64,000 nucleotides of DNA from Pelobium manganitolerans (GTDB taxonomy: Bacteria > Bacteroidota > Bacteroidia > Sphingobacteriales > Sphingobacteriaceae). Made by a program: the position numbers and the translations under genes. Under the pieces are notes generated by a model. It made no database searches. It saw only the letters and a program-made list of their open reading frames with translations, and was not told the origin of the DNA. This document shows, piece by piece, positions 34,591 through 43,572 of the stretch (its first letter is position 1; the number at the start of each line of letters is the position of its first letter). The stretch covers positions 1 through 64,000 of the forward strand of contig NZ_MBTA01000028.1 of NCBI RefSeq assembly GCF_003609575.1. The letters run 5' to 3'.

Positions 34591-35862
34591 ATGAATTTGT
34601 CCGACGCGAAAATTGCCGTTATCGGCCTCGGGTATGTAGGCCTACCTTTGGCTTTAGAATTTTCAAAAAAATATCCGGTAATCGGTTTTGATGTTAACAA
34701 AGAGCGCGTATCTCAACTTAAACAAGGTATTGATACTACTTTAGAAGCCAATGAAAGCGAACTTCGCAACGCAACAAACTTAAAATTTACCAATGATGCT
34801 CAGCTTCTGGGCAATTGCAATATCTATATCGTATCTGTACCAACGCCGGTTGATAAGTTTAACAGTCCGGATATTTCTTTATTGCAAAAAGCTAGTGCAA
34901 CCGTAGCCAAAGCTTTAAAAAAAGGCGATATTGTAATTTATGAATCTACCGTATACCCGGGTTGTACAGAAGAAGATTGCGTGCCTATTTTGGAGAAAGA
35001 AAGCGGATTAAAGTTTAATGTGGATTTTACCTGTGGTTATTCTCCCGAGCGGATTAATCCAGGCGACAAAATAAACACGCTCACCAGCATCCTTAAATTA
35101 ACATCGGGCTCAACGCCACAAGCAGCACAATTTATAGACGCCTTGTACGGAAGCATCATTAAAGCCGGAACTTATTTAGCGCAAAGCATTAAGGTGGCCG
35201 AGGCGGCGAAGGTGATTGAAAACTCACAAAGAGATGTAAACATTGCTTTTGTGAACGAACTTGCCCTAATTTTTAACCGCCTAAATATAGACACACAGCA
35301 TGTTTTAGATGCAGCGGCCACTAAATGGAACTTTTTAAAATACAAACCCGGTTTGGTAGGTGGCCATTGCATAGGTGTAGATCCTTATTATTTGGCACAA
35401 AAAGCGGAATCTGTGGGTTATCGGCCGTCAATTTTATTGGCCGGCAGGCGCATTAACGATGCCATGAGCGAGTTTATAGCCGATGAAGTGCTAAAAGGCG
35501 TGATAGATAGCGATGTTAAGGTTAAAGGCAGCAAAGTGCTTATTTTGGGCGTAACCTTTAAAGAAAACTGCACCGACGTAAGAAACACTAAAATTGTTGA
35601 CATTTATAACAAACTGAAAGCTTTTGGATTAGATGTAACCGTGGTTGATCCTTGGGCAAGCGCGCAACAGGTAAAACATGAGTATGATATTGATTTGCAC
35701 CAGCTTGCCGATGTGGAAAACACGCAATTTGATGCCATTGTGCACGCCGTTGCACATCAAGAATTTCAAAACCTCGACTTTAAACCGATGATGCACGCGA
35801 ATACCTTTGTGTACGATGTAAAAGCAACCTTGCCTCCAAATTTGGTGAGCAAACGCCTATAA
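34591..35862 (+). CDS. Nucleotide sugar dehydrogenase (TviB/WbpA type)
   Basis: 423 residues, of the UDP-glucose/UDP-GlcNAc 6-dehydrogenase superfamily. The N-terminal NAD domain reads IAVIGLGYVGLPLALEFSKK. VSVPTPVD and YESTVYPGCTEEDCVP mark the UDP-HexNAc dehydrogenase (TviB/WbpA) branch. The central domain holds the catalytic cysteine in GGHCIGVDPYYLA, and the C-terminal UDP domain follows (GVTFKENCTDVRNTK). Likely reaction: NAD-dependent oxidation of a UDP-N-acetylhexosamine to its uronate for capsule or O-antigen. The O-antigen ligase-like gene directly downstream agrees. Confidence 0.9.
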   Translation: MNLSDAKIAVIGLGYVGLPLALEFSKKYPVIGFDVNKERVSQLKQGIDTTLEANESELRNATNLKFTNDAQLLGNCNIYIVSVPTPVDKFNSPDISLLQKASATVAKALKKGDIVIYESTVYPGCTEEDCVPILEKESGLKFNVDFTCGYSPERINPGDKINTLTSILKLTSGSTPQAAQFIDALYGSIIKAGTYLAQSIKVAEAAKVIENSQRDVNIAFVNELALIFNRLNIDTQHVLDAAATKWNFLKYKPGLVGGHCIGVDPYYLAQKAESVGYRPSILLAGRRINDAMSEFIADEVLKGVIDSDVKVKGSKVLILGVTFKENCTDVRNTKIVDIYNKLKAFGLDVTVVDPWASAQQVKHEYDIDLHQLADVENTQFDAIVHAVAHQEFQNLDFKPMMHANTFVYDVKATLPPNLVSKRL

Positions 35863-35884
35863 ACGGCAGCTTAAGTTGAAAAAG

Positions 35885-37117
35885 ATGGGAAAAGCCATTT
35901 TCAAGAAAATCGACTTTAACCTTTTTGATGGCTTTAATCTTCTTTGCTTTTGTTTGGTGTGCGGATTGTTTTTTTCGCGCGCCATACTTTCTATAAGTTG
36001 TGTGTTGTTATTACTCCAGGCTATTTATAGTTATTTTAAGGCGCCTTTTAAACTACAACAATCTAAACTAGTAATAGCCTTTTTCTTTATCTACGCGTGT
36101 TACGCCCTTCGTATTTTGGCTGGCGGAGAAAACCTGGCGTACGGATTGCATCTTTTATTTAACCACGCGTTGTTGCTGCTGTTGCCCAGCGCTTTTTTAT
36201 TCAAAAGAAAAATTTTCTCAAAGCTTTTATATCAAATCGGTTGGGTTTTTATCGCTTGTGCTAGCCTAAGTTTATCGATATTAAGCATTCAAGTGTTAGT
36301 TGATTTTGATGCTTTTGTAAGCGCGGTAGAGGCGAGTAAAAACGTTGAACCGGTTATAGGTTCCCACCATTCTAACTTGAATTTGCTGTATGTAATCGCG
36401 TTCGGGTTTGGTTTAGTAACGGCAGAAAAAGAGAACCGTCCTTGGGCACGCCTGTTACTGCTTATTTTGCTGGGGCTGATGTTTTTTCAGCTACACCTCA
36501 TCGCATTTAGATTTTCTGTTATCGCAGTTTATATTTTTTTAGCGCTTTATCTAATCCGGTGGCTACTAATAAGCAACAGAAAATCAGTTTGGCTTGCCTT
36601 ATTTATGGTTTTATTTTTTGCTGTGGTTTTTAGTTTTGTGCCCTCTATAAATGCGCGTTATCAAAACACCGTACAAGATTTAAAGGTGTTTAAGCAGAAC
36701 AAGAATCCAAATTTTAATTCACTAACTCAGCGGATTTTAGCGTTGGATTGTGCCTATAAAATCATTTTACGTCATCCGCTTTATGGCGTTTCGCCAACCA
36801 TAGCCGAGCAAAGAATGCAGGAGCAGTACGCCTTAAACAGCTATTTGCTGATACCAGAGAACCGAGTGTTTGTGCATAATCAGTTTGCGTATTTTCTGCT
36901 GTGTTTTGGGGTTTTAGGCGGTGCGGTACTAGCTTTGGTAATTTTGTGGCTGATATTTAAACAGTTTACAACAAAAGGTTACGGTTGGATATTATTGCCG
37001 TTTGTTTTGCACATGCTAATTGAAAATACTTTAGAAAAGCAAATTACATTAGCGGCATTTATTTTTTTAGTTTTGATAATCCAAAAACACCAACAAACAA
37101 TTAATGCTACAAACTGA
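35885..37117 (+). CDS. O-antigen ligase/polymerase-like membrane protein
   Basis: About 410 residues with roughly ten to twelve membrane helices and a larger loop between about residues 250 and 325 (NARYQNTVQDLKVFKQNKN..HPLYGVSPTIAEQRMQEQY..RVFVHNQFAYFLLCFGVLG). The H-N-Q-F pattern before the last helices fits the Wzy_C/O-antigen ligase family. Likely role: polymerising or ligating surface polysaccharide. The start is the ATG at 35885, or the TTG at 35876 three codons earlier. It overlaps tsaC by 14 bases. Confidence 0.78.
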   Translation: MGKAIFKKIDFNLFDGFNLLCFCLVCGLFFSRAILSISCVLLLLQAIYSYFKAPFKLQQSKLVIAFFFIYACYALRILAGGENLAYGLHLLFNHALLLLLPSAFLFKRKIFSKLLYQIGWVFIACASLSLSILSIQVLVDFDAFVSAVEASKNVEPVIGSHHSNLNLLYVIAFGFGLVTAEKENRPWARLLLLILLGLMFFQLHLIAFRFSVIAVYIFLALYLIRWLLISNRKSVWLALFMVLFFAVVFSFVPSINARYQNTVQDLKVFKQNKNPNFNSLTQRILALDCAYKIILRHPLYGVSPTIAEQRMQEQYALNSYLLIPENRVFVHNQFAYFLLCFGVLGGAVLALVILWLIFKQFTTKGYGWILLPFVLHMLIENTLEKQITLAAFIFLVLIIQKHQQTINATN

Positions 37118-37673
37118 AATTAATAAGGCTTTAGAAATCTTAAAAAACGGCGGATTAATACTTTACCCAACAGATACCGTTTGGGGCATAGGCTGCGATG
37201 CCACCAACCCAGAAGCAGTAGCAAAAGTTTATGCGCTAAAAAGACGCGAAGACAGTAAAAGTTTGATTATTTTGCTAGATAGCGAGAACAAGCTTCAAAG
37301 TTACGTGTCCGAAGTACCGGATGTTGCTTATGATTTAATTGCCTACGCAGAAAAACCCTTGACCATCATTTATTCCGGGGCAAAAAATTTAGCGTCCAAT
37401 CTTATCAACCAAGAAGACGGAAGCATTGCCATCCGCATCCCTAAGCATCAGTTTTGCCAGCAACTAATTCAGCGTTTTCGTAAGCCCATAGTTTCAACTT
37501 CTGCAAACATCAGCGGAGAGCCAACGGCAGCCACATTTGCCGAACTTTCTGAAACAATCAAGACGGGCGTTGATTTCGTGGTAGATTGGGAACAAGAACT
37601 TACCGAAAAAAAGCAGGCTTCCACCATTATGAAGCTGGAGGCCGACGGTAAATTCAAGTTTATCCGGAAGTAA
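37104..37673 (+). CDS. tsaC: Threonylcarbamoyl-AMP synthase (Sua5/YrdC/TsaC)
   Basis: 189 residues; forms threonylcarbamoyl-AMP from threonine, bicarbonate and ATP for the t6A37 modification of tRNAs. The YrdC fold shows GLILYPTDTVWGIGCDA, VYALKRREDSKSLIILL, SIAIRIPKHQFC and IVSTSANISGEPTA. It lacks the extra Sua5 domain. It overlaps the end of the O-antigen ligase-like gene by 14 bases. Confidence 0.93.
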   Translation: MLQTEINKALEILKNGGLILYPTDTVWGIGCDATNPEAVAKVYALKRREDSKSLIILLDSENKLQSYVSEVPDVAYDLIAYAEKPLTIIYSGAKNLASNLINQEDGSIAIRIPKHQFCQQLIQRFRKPIVSTSANISGEPTAATFAELSETIKTGVDFVVDWEQELTEKKQASTIMKLEADGKFKFIRK

Positions 37674-37782
37674 GAATTTTAGTCGGCTTCATGCGTTAAA
37701 GCATCGGCTTTATGCGCCGCTAAGCTTCCGGTTTTATCACTTTACCTCGTACTGTGGCTCATCTTTGCTAGCACGCCTTTGT

Positions 37783-37829
37783 TCCTAAACCCTAACCAAC
37801 TAGCACCTAACCACCTAACTAACTAAACT
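37783..37829. repeat. CTAAC-type heptamer repeat that ends the DUF2945 gene
   Basis: CTAAACC, CTAACCAA, CTAGCACC, TAACCACC, TAACTAAC steps. The tract includes the stop codon and the last few codons (SLVS) of the minus-strand gene. Confidence 0.65.
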
Positions 37830-38024
37830 CAAAGCTTTCCCCTTGTGCGCTGCCACATGGTCGCTTTTGTCGCTTTTAATTTCATATTGAGGGTCATCTT
37901 CGCTAGCGTGGTGTGTATAGCCTTTATAGTCAAAATTTTTGGTATGTACTTTTACAATTTTCCCAGAAACATGGCCCGCTTCCGAATTCCATTTTACATG
38001 GTCGCCCACTTTAAACTTTTTCAT
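37815..38024 (-). CDS. DUF2945/HVA1-type small protein
   Basis: 69 residues: KKFKVGDHVKWNSEAGHVSGKIVKVHT, then YEIKSDKSDHVAAHKGKALS. This is the pattern of the DUF2945 ('hypervirulence-associated' TUDOR-like) family of small basic proteins with no settled function. The last four residues and the stop are encoded by a CTAAC-type repeat tract, so the original C-terminus may have been overwritten; family members often end shortly after KxxALxKL. It has no operon partner. Confidence 0.82.
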   Translation of the reverse strand: MKKFKVGDHVKWNSEAGHVSGKIVKVHTKNFDYKGYTHHASEDDPQYEIKSDKSDHVAAHKGKALSLVS

Positions 38025-38070
38025 GATTTTTATACTTCTGTTTCAAACAATTAAACCAAAAACTGCTCCA

Positions 38071-38116
38071 ATATCTAAGCCCCTAACACCTAGCCCCTAA
38101 CATCTAACCATCTGAC
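38071..38116. repeat. CTAAC-type heptamer repeat
   Basis: CTAAGCC, CCTAACAC, CTAGCCC, CTAACAT, CTAACCAT steps, lying beyond the terminator of the Rnk-like gene. Confidence 0.65.
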
Positions 38117-38155
38117 AAAAAAAACCGATGCCTCATTTGCTGAAACACCGGCTTT
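38117..38155 (-). terminator. Terminator of the Rnk-like gene
   Basis: On the minus strand AAGCCGGTG pairs with CATCGGTTT (9 bp with two G-T pairs), followed by a run of eight T. Confidence 0.75.
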
Positions 38156-38178
38156 AAAATTAACCTCGAGCTATAAAT

Positions 38179-38580
38179 CTATGGAAGACGCTCAACCTTC
38201 AATATCTCTACGTTGCTTTGTACACCGTCAAGCTCCCAATTTATCAAATCGCCTTCTTTACATCCAACGGTAGCTAAGCCAATTTTGCTTAAAATGGATT
38301 CCGTTTTGTTTTTCTTTCTGGCACGCTCTGGACCTACAAAAGTGTAAACCAGCTCTTCGTTGGTGCTGTGGTTTTTTACCGTTACACGCGTGTTAATGGT
38401 CACAACATCGGCAGGTAAATCTTTTCTCAACACTTGCTCGGCATATTTAAGTTGCGTGTTCAGCACTTCTTCCTCCTCGCGCGTTACCTTTCTTCTTCTA
38501 ATATGCTCTTTTATTAAATCGTAAATCCCGGTAGTTAATACAATATGTTTTGGGTTTGCTTCTAAAGTTTCTACTGACAT
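38179..38580 (-). CDS. Rnk-like GreA/GreB family factor
   Basis: About 133 residues from the ATG at 38580; an earlier frame start at 38613 adds eleven non-conserved residues. A short helical N-terminus (LIKEHIRRRKVTREEEEVLNTQLKYAEQVL) precedes a GreA/GreB C-terminal domain (VVTINTRVTVKNH, YTFVGPERARKKNKTESILSKIGLATVGCKEGDLINWE). The arrangement fits the regulator of nucleoside diphosphate kinase (Rnk) group, which binds RNA polymerase; it lacks the long coiled-coil of GreA. A terminator follows. Confidence 0.82.
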   Translation of the reverse strand: MSVETLEANPKHIVLTTGIYDLIKEHIRRRKVTREEEEVLNTQLKYAEQVLRKDLPADVVTINTRVTVKNHSTNEELVYTFVGPERARKKNKTESILSKIGLATVGCKEGDLINWELDGVQSNVEILKVERLP

Positions 38581-39008
38581 GATTATCTGTTTGTTTTTAC
38601 CGCTGTTTGCCAAATTCTAAATCCGTCCCAAAACAAAACATAGCATAAGCGCTTGCTTTGCAATACCGAATTAGCGTGCCGCGGTTAGCGGTTAATAAAA
38701 AAATATGGGGAGTGCTTGCCCTGCCTTGGGATTTGACAGGGGTTAATTTATAAAGTCTTTATTGGTTTTTAAGAAAGCACGGTCCAGAACATAAGCCGAT
38801 AAACACGAAAGGTTTAAGCGGCAATTACTCTTATATAAATAAACCGACATGTCCATTTTACAATTAATCTTTAAAACACTAAGATAAGCAAATTTTAAAG
38901 AGGAATAAAGATAGCTTTGTCATCTTGCCATACTAAATGCGCTATAAAGCATTTTCAATAAACAGCGCCTTTGCTATATTTGCAGCTTCGCAAATCAGAA
39001 AACGGCAG
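38581..39008. other. Gene-free stretch between the Rnk-like and CCA genes
   Basis: About 430 bases, AT-rich, with no convincing ORF, tRNA or repeat. A weak hairpin (CCCTG with CAGGG near 38720-38742) is not followed by a T run. The only clear signal is the promoter element at 38975. Divergent promoters for both genes must lie here. Confidence 0.5.
38975..38982 (+). promoter_or_regulatory. -7 element of the CCA-adding enzyme gene
   Basis: TATATTTG matches TAnnTTTG. It falls inside the longest open frame (ATG at 38937), so the true translation start should be downstream. Confidence 0.5.
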
Positions 39009-40409
39009 TTGGAAAAGCACCTTACCCATCCGATATTCAAAATTGTCTCCCGCATTGCACAGCAACAAAAAGTGGAGGCCTTTGTTATTGGAGGTTTTGT
39101 GCGCGATATTTTTCTGCATCGCAACTCAAAAGACGTTGATATTGTAGTGCTGGGCAACGGTCCCGATTTTGCAACCGCAGTGGGCAAAGCCATTAACGCG
39201 CAGGTTACTGTTTTTAAGAACTTTGGTACGGCAATGCTTCGTTATCACGATTTGGAGGTGGAGTTTGTGGGTGCGCGTAAGGAATCGTACCGCGCCGAAT
39301 CCCGGAAGCCCATTGTAGAAGACGGCACTTTAGAAGACGACCAAAAACGCCGCGATTTTACCATCAACGCTATGGCTATCGGTTTATCCGCCGAAAACTA
39401 TGGCCAGCTGATAGATCCCTTTAACGGCATTCAACATCTGGAACAAAAGGTAATGGTAACACCTTTAGATCCGGCTATCACTTTTTCTGATGATCCTTTA
39501 CGGATGATGCGCGCCATACGTTTTGCATCGCAACTGAATTTTAAAATTAGCGATGAGGCATTAAAGGCCATTGCAACAAATAAAGAGCGCATTGCCATTG
39601 TTTCTAAAGAGCGCATTACCGACGAATTAAACAAAATTATTTTATCGCCGGTGCCTTCTATCGGTTTTAAATATCTGTTTGATACCGGCTTATTGCATTT
39701 GATATTTCCGGAGATGGTAACGCTTTATGGCGTGGAGTACATCAAAGGAAAAGGACATAAAGACAATTTTTATCATACGCTGCAGGTGCTGGATAATGTG
39801 GCCAAAGTAAGTGACGATTTGTGGTTGCGATGGGCTGCTATTTTGCACGATATTGCCAAGCCTGCAACAAAACGCTTTGATAAAAAACAGGGCTGGACCT
39901 TCCACGGGCATGAGGATAAAGGCGCGCGAATGGTGCCAAAAATATTCGATAAGCTTAAACTTCCGCTTAACGATAAAATGAAGTTTGTGCAGAAATTGGT
40001 CTTATTGCACTTGCGCCCCATTGTGTTGGCAAAAGAAGTGGTAACAGACTCGGCGGTGCGGAGGCTTTTGTTTGAAGCCGGCGAAGATATTGACGCCCTA
40101 ATGACGCTGTGCAATGCGGATGTTACTACCAAAAACGAGTACAAAATCAAAAAATACCGTAATAATTTTGAGCTTGTTCAGCAAAAACTTAAAGACGTAG
40201 AAGAAAAAGACCAAATACGCAACTGGCAACCACCGGTGAGTGGCGAAGATATCATGACGGCTTTTAATATTAAGGCCGGCAGAGAAGTAGGGATTATCAA
40301 AAACCAAATACGCGAAGCCATTTTAGACGGTGATATCCCCAATAACCGCCAAGAAGCTTTGCAGCTGATGGCAAAATTGGGCGCCGATTTGGGCTTGAAA
40401 CTTGCTTAG
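39009..40409 (+). CDS. cca: CCA tRNA nucleotidyltransferase with HD domain
   Basis: Adds or repairs the 3' CCA of tRNAs. Nucleotidyltransferase core: VIGGFVRDIFL, DVDIVVLGNG, and the RRDFTINAMAI strand. The RNA-binding head follows (DDPLRMMRAIRFASQLNF), then an HD hydrolase domain (RWAAILHDIAKPATK, FHGHEDKGARM) and a helical tail. The frame is open from an ATG at 38937, but that would place the promoter inside the gene. The TTG at 39009 (MEKHLTHPIFKIV) gives about 466 residues and a family-like N-terminus. The start is inferred. Confidence 0.88.
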   Translation: MEKHLTHPIFKIVSRIAQQQKVEAFVIGGFVRDIFLHRNSKDVDIVVLGNGPDFATAVGKAINAQVTVFKNFGTAMLRYHDLEVEFVGARKESYRAESRKPIVEDGTLEDDQKRRDFTINAMAIGLSAENYGQLIDPFNGIQHLEQKVMVTPLDPAITFSDDPLRMMRAIRFASQLNFKISDEALKAIATNKERIAIVSKERITDELNKIILSPVPSIGFKYLFDTGLLHLIFPEMVTLYGVEYIKGKGHKDNFYHTLQVLDNVAKVSDDLWLRWAAILHDIAKPATKRFDKKQGWTFHGHEDKGARMVPKIFDKLKLPLNDKMKFVQKLVLLHLRPIVLAKEVVTDSAVRRLLFEAGEDIDALMTLCNADVTTKNEYKIKKYRNNFELVQQKLKDVEEKDQIRNWQPPVSGEDIMTAFNIKAGREVGIIKNQIREAILDGDIPNNRQEALQLMAKLGADLGLKLA

Positions 40410-40447
40410 TTATTTCAACAATTATCAATCAAAAAATATTTTACACC

Positions 40448-41065
40448 ATGGCAGTTTACAGATTTAAAATAAGTTTTGAGGATTATGACGACGTAGTGCG
40501 CGAAATCGACATCAAATCCAACCAAACTTTTAAAGATCTCCACTTCTTTTTTTTGAAGCAGATTGGTTACGACCCCGAAAAACCTTCGTCGTTTTACGTA
40601 AGTAATGATCAATGGATAAAAAATGAAGAGCTAGCTTATCTGCCTACGCAACGTAAAATTGATAACGGTGTAGCCCTGATGGAAAACTCGCGTTTAAGCC
40701 GTTTTATCGATGATCCGCATCAGAAGTTTTACTACGTGTACAACTTTGATAAGCCTTACGAACTGCATGTAGAGCTGATTAAAATTTTGGATAACGATGC
40801 GACTAAAGAGTTTCCGAGTTTATTTAAAGCTATAGGAGAAGCGCCGAAAATTATCGTTCCGTTTATGTCGCCAGATGATGATTTTGATGCTGATGATGCC
40901 GATGAACTGGACGATAACGATATGACTTTGGCCAGTGATGATGAGTTAGACAGTTTGAATACCGATACTGAAGTCGATGACGGAGACAATGATGAAGAAG
41001 GTGGTGACGAAGAAGACGAATTTTCAAACGAGTTTTCAGACGACGATTACGACGATAGAGATTAA
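40448..41065 (+). CDS. pRiA4b ORF-3-like protein with acidic tail
   Basis: 205 residues. Residues 1 to about 140 resemble the plasmid pRiA4b ORF-3 / IS1096 passenger family: YRFKISFEDYDDVVREIDI, TFKDLHFFFLKQIGY, and FYYVYNFDKPYELHVEL. Function unknown. From about residue 143 the protein is almost entirely Asp/Glu with a few Ser/Asn, a disordered acidic tail. No transposase is nearby, so the family name does not imply a mobile element here. It is 38 bases after cca and is followed by a terminator. Confidence 0.7.
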   Translation: MAVYRFKISFEDYDDVVREIDIKSNQTFKDLHFFFLKQIGYDPEKPSSFYVSNDQWIKNEELAYLPTQRKIDNGVALMENSRLSRFIDDPHQKFYYVYNFDKPYELHVELIKILDNDATKEFPSLFKAIGEAPKIIVPFMSPDDDFDADDADELDDNDMTLASDDELDSLNTDTEVDDGDNDEEGGDEEDEFSNEFSDDDYDDRD

Positions 41066-41098
41066 AAAGTAAAAAGTAAAAAATAAAAAGTCAAAAAA
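41064..41098 (+). repeat. AAAAAGT heptamer repeat after a stop codon
   Basis: AAAAAGT, AAAAAGT, AAAAAAT, AAAAAGT, CAAAAAA follow the stop codon in 7-base register: a purine-only form of the post-stop repeats. Confidence 0.55.
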
Positions 41099-41100
41099 TT

Positions 41101-41137
41101 AAGACTTCCGGCGAGAGTTTGGAGGTCTTTTTTTTTT
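41101..41137 (+). terminator. Intrinsic terminator
   Basis: AAGACTTCC pairs with GGAGGTCTT (one T-G pair) across 11 bases, followed by a long T run. Confidence 0.9.
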
Positions 41138-41176
41138 GATAGTTGGGCGCAGCGGATCCGCTTGGTGCAAAAGCGC

Positions 41177-41184
41177 TATATTTG
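41177..41184 (+). promoter_or_regulatory. -7 element of miaA
   Basis: TATATTTG matches TAnnTTTG, 16 bases before the TTG start. A perfect 12-bp palindrome, AGCGGATCCGCT (41152-41163), lies where the upstream part of the promoter should be. Confidence 0.5.
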
Positions 41185-41200
41185 TTAAAAACAGCTTAGT

Positions 41201-42133
41201 TTGGGTAAAGCAAAAACATTAATTGCAGTTGTAGGGCCAACCGCAATCGGCAAAACAGCGATGGCTATCAAGCTTGCGCAGCATTTTGAGACGGAGATTA
41301 TCTCGGCAGATTCGAGGCAGTTTTTTAAAGAGATGAGCATTGGCACAGCCAAACCGAATGCGCAGGAGCTTAAGGCGGCAAAACATCATTTCATAGGCGC
41401 TATCTCCGTACAAGATGATTATAACGTAGGAGATTTTGAGGCACAGGCCTTAGTTACCTTACAGCATATTTTTGAAAAAAATAAGGTTGCCATAATGGTA
41501 GGTGGCTCTGGCTTGTATGTAAACGCAGTTTTATACGGTTTTGATGAACTGCCTAAGGCACCCGCCCAAGTGCGCGAAGGCTTAAACGCACGTTTAGCCG
41601 AAGAAGGTTTACCTGCTTTGCAACAAGACTTGCAAAAATTAGATCCAGCTTATTATGCAGAAGTTGATTTGAATAATCCGCAGCGCGTCATCAGAGCTTT
41701 GGAGGTTTGCATCAGCACGGGAAAACCTTTTTCTTCCTTCCGCCGCCAGAAACAACGCCGTGAAAGGGATTTTGAGTACATCCTCATTGGCTTAAACGCG
41801 GATAGGGAGTGGCTTTATCAGAGGATAAATGAGCGCGTAGACCTGATGATGCAAGACGGTTTGGTAGAAGAAGTGAAATCTTTGCAAACATTCCAACATT
41901 CAAATGCGCTTAAAACCGTGGGCTACTCGGAGATATTCAGGTATTTAAACGGCGAGTGGACGCTGGCGCAAGCAGTTGATAAATTGAAACAAAACACGCG
42001 GAACTTTGCCAAACGCCAAATTACTTGGTTCAAAAAAAATGAAGGGATCCGTTGGTTTAATCCGCAGCAATTTGATGAAGTGGTAACGTTTATTGAAAGC
42101 AAGCTTAATGATGAAAAAACAGAGCACGGCTAG
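41201..42133 (+). CDS. miaA: tRNA dimethylallyltransferase
   Basis: 310 residues; transfers a dimethylallyl group to A37 of tRNAs reading UNN codons. P-loop GPTAIGKTAMAIKLA, then ISADSRQFFKEMSIGTAKP, GGSGLYVNAVLYG and LNNPQRVIRALEV, all family signatures. The start is the TTG at 41201, placed after a -7 element; no ATG precedes the P-loop. The downstream gene overlaps its end by 23 bases in another frame. Confidence 0.94.
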   Translation: MGKAKTLIAVVGPTAIGKTAMAIKLAQHFETEIISADSRQFFKEMSIGTAKPNAQELKAAKHHFIGAISVQDDYNVGDFEAQALVTLQHIFEKNKVAIMVGGSGLYVNAVLYGFDELPKAPAQVREGLNARLAEEGLPALQQDLQKLDPAYYAEVDLNNPQRVIRALEVCISTGKPFSSFRRQKQRRERDFEYILIGLNADREWLYQRINERVDLMMQDGLVEEVKSLQTFQHSNALKTVGYSEIFRYLNGEWTLAQAVDKLKQNTRNFAKRQITWFKKNEGIRWFNPQQFDEVVTFIESKLNDEKTEHG

Positions 42134-42584
42134 TACCAGTGGTTTTTTAATGGGTCTGATGCTGGGCTTTTTGATTGGTTTGGCCATGTTTAAAGAAACA
42201 CCAAGATCAGAAAGGAGCGAAGCATTCCCTTATTTAGTGAGTGCCGGAGCATTGTTTTGTTGCTACGCTGGGTTTAAAATTGGCGCTTATCACGATTTTC
42301 AAAGCTACCGCGATGAATTTTTAGGAATAAAAAACATTAGCACCCGATACCGCACGCAAGATGGTTTTTGGCAAATAGAAAGCCTGTGGCAACAATATCC
42401 GGCGAAGGAACAAATTTTAATCACCACTATTTTAGACAACGAAACGGTTAGCATTTTTAACAATTTGGTGATTGCCAACCACGGCTTTGCCGCAAATGGC
42501 AAAAGCGCGCAAAAATTGCACGATGAAACACTAAACGACTTGGTACAACAATTAAAAGATAATTTTAAGCAGAGTGCGGGTTAA
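42111..42584 (+). CDS. Small membrane-anchored protein, unknown function
   Basis: About 157 residues from the ATG at 42111 (another ATG lies one codon earlier). Two hydrophobic stretches, SGFLMGLMLGFLIGLAMF near the N-terminus and FPYLVSAGALFCCYAGFKIGAY, are followed by a soluble domain of about 100 residues with LITTILDNETVSIFNNLVIANHG. I recognise no family. It overlaps miaA by 23 bases and is probably co-transcribed with it. Confidence 0.6.
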   Translation: MKKQSTASTSGFLMGLMLGFLIGLAMFKETPRSERSEAFPYLVSAGALFCCYAGFKIGAYHDFQSYRDEFLGIKNISTRYRTQDGFWQIESLWQQYPAKEQILITTILDNETVSIFNNLVIANHGFAANGKSAQKLHDETLNDLVQQLKDNFKQSAG

Positions 42585-42694
42585 CGATGCATTTTGCCAA
42601 TCTTAGTGCAGAATCAATGAAGAACACCGCCTTATTGACAAAGTTATAGATGATGAAATATTAATTGCCAAGTGCAGGTTTCATTATGATTAGC

Positions 42695-43462
42695 TTACCA
42701 AACCCATCTAATGCCGCCAGAAAGATCAATGCGATTCATGCTTTCATAATTGTCTTTGTCTAGTTTTAAGGTTTGTTGCCCTGCGCTGGTGGTATATTTT
42801 AATTTTTTTAATACGCCAAGCATATATCCGGCCTGTAATCCTAAATACAAACTGTTCGAAAGTTTAAAATCTGCACCAAAATCCAAGCTCGCGCCAATGT
42901 TAGAACCCGTTATTTTAATCGGGTCTACCAATCTTCCTTCGTCCTTATAGCTGATATACCCTAGGGCAATATTTGCCAGCCACGTGATTTTAGCAGATTT
43001 AGATTGTGCGCGGTTGTAAAATACAGCGCCCACAAACTGCGTATTTATATTGTCGGCCATGGATCCATAACGTTGTTGGCCATAAGCGTCTTCAACATAA
43101 ACATTCGCCATGCTATTTTTGCTGTAAAAACTTGAATATTTTAAACCTAGACCAATATCTTCTCGCCAAAAATAGCCTCCATCTACGCTAAAATGCGAGC
43201 CCGATTTTAGCTCTTTAACGTACTGCCTAAAGTCTTCCGGAACGTTATTGTTGGTTTTGCTCATTAAAAAGCTTGGCCCTCCGCTAAAAGCTAGCCTAAA
43301 TTTTTTTAAAGGAATTACACTTGGTTTTGCGCCAATTGCATTTTCCGGTACGCTATCCTTTAAAACAGTAATATTTTGTGCGCTAATTTTGTTGATGTTA
43401 AAAGTGCTAGCTTTTGCGTTAATTGAAAGCGCCAAAGCAACTAAAAGTATAGGTTTACGCAT
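42695..43462 (-). CDS. Outer membrane beta-barrel protein, unknown function
   Basis: 255 residues. The signal peptide MRKPILLVALALSINAKA is followed by about 50 polar residues and then amphipathic strands (LAFSGGPSFLM, VDGGYFWREDIGLGLKYSSF, IGASLDFGADFKLSNSLYLGLQAGYMLG), ending in GGIRWVW with a terminal aromatic. The layout matches an eight-stranded OmpA/W-like porin family barrel of Bacteroidota; no ligand or partner is evident. It is monocistronic. Confidence 0.68.
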   Translation of the reverse strand: MRKPILLVALALSINAKASTFNINKISAQNITVLKDSVPENAIGAKPSVIPLKKFRLAFSGGPSFLMSKTNNNVPEDFRQYVKELKSGSHFSVDGGYFWREDIGLGLKYSSFYSKNSMANVYVEDAYGQQRYGSMADNINTQFVGAVFYNRAQSKSAKITWLANIALGYISYKDEGRLVDPIKITGSNIGASLDFGADFKLSNSLYLGLQAGYMLGVLKKLKYTTSAGQQTLKLDKDNYESMNRIDLSGGIRWVW

Positions 43463-43572
43463 AGTTTTTTATAGCGTATAATATATCTAAATGTTTGGTT
43501 TAGCAAGCGCAAGCAGAAAATATTTTAGAGCGGTGGTTTCCAAAAATATGCGCGTTTCACAGCAATCCGTGT

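Noticed and set aside
40448..41065. Mobile element, because of similarity to IS1096/pRiA4b passenger proteins
   Set aside because: No transposase, terminal inverted repeats or target duplications are seen; the family is widespread on chromosomes.
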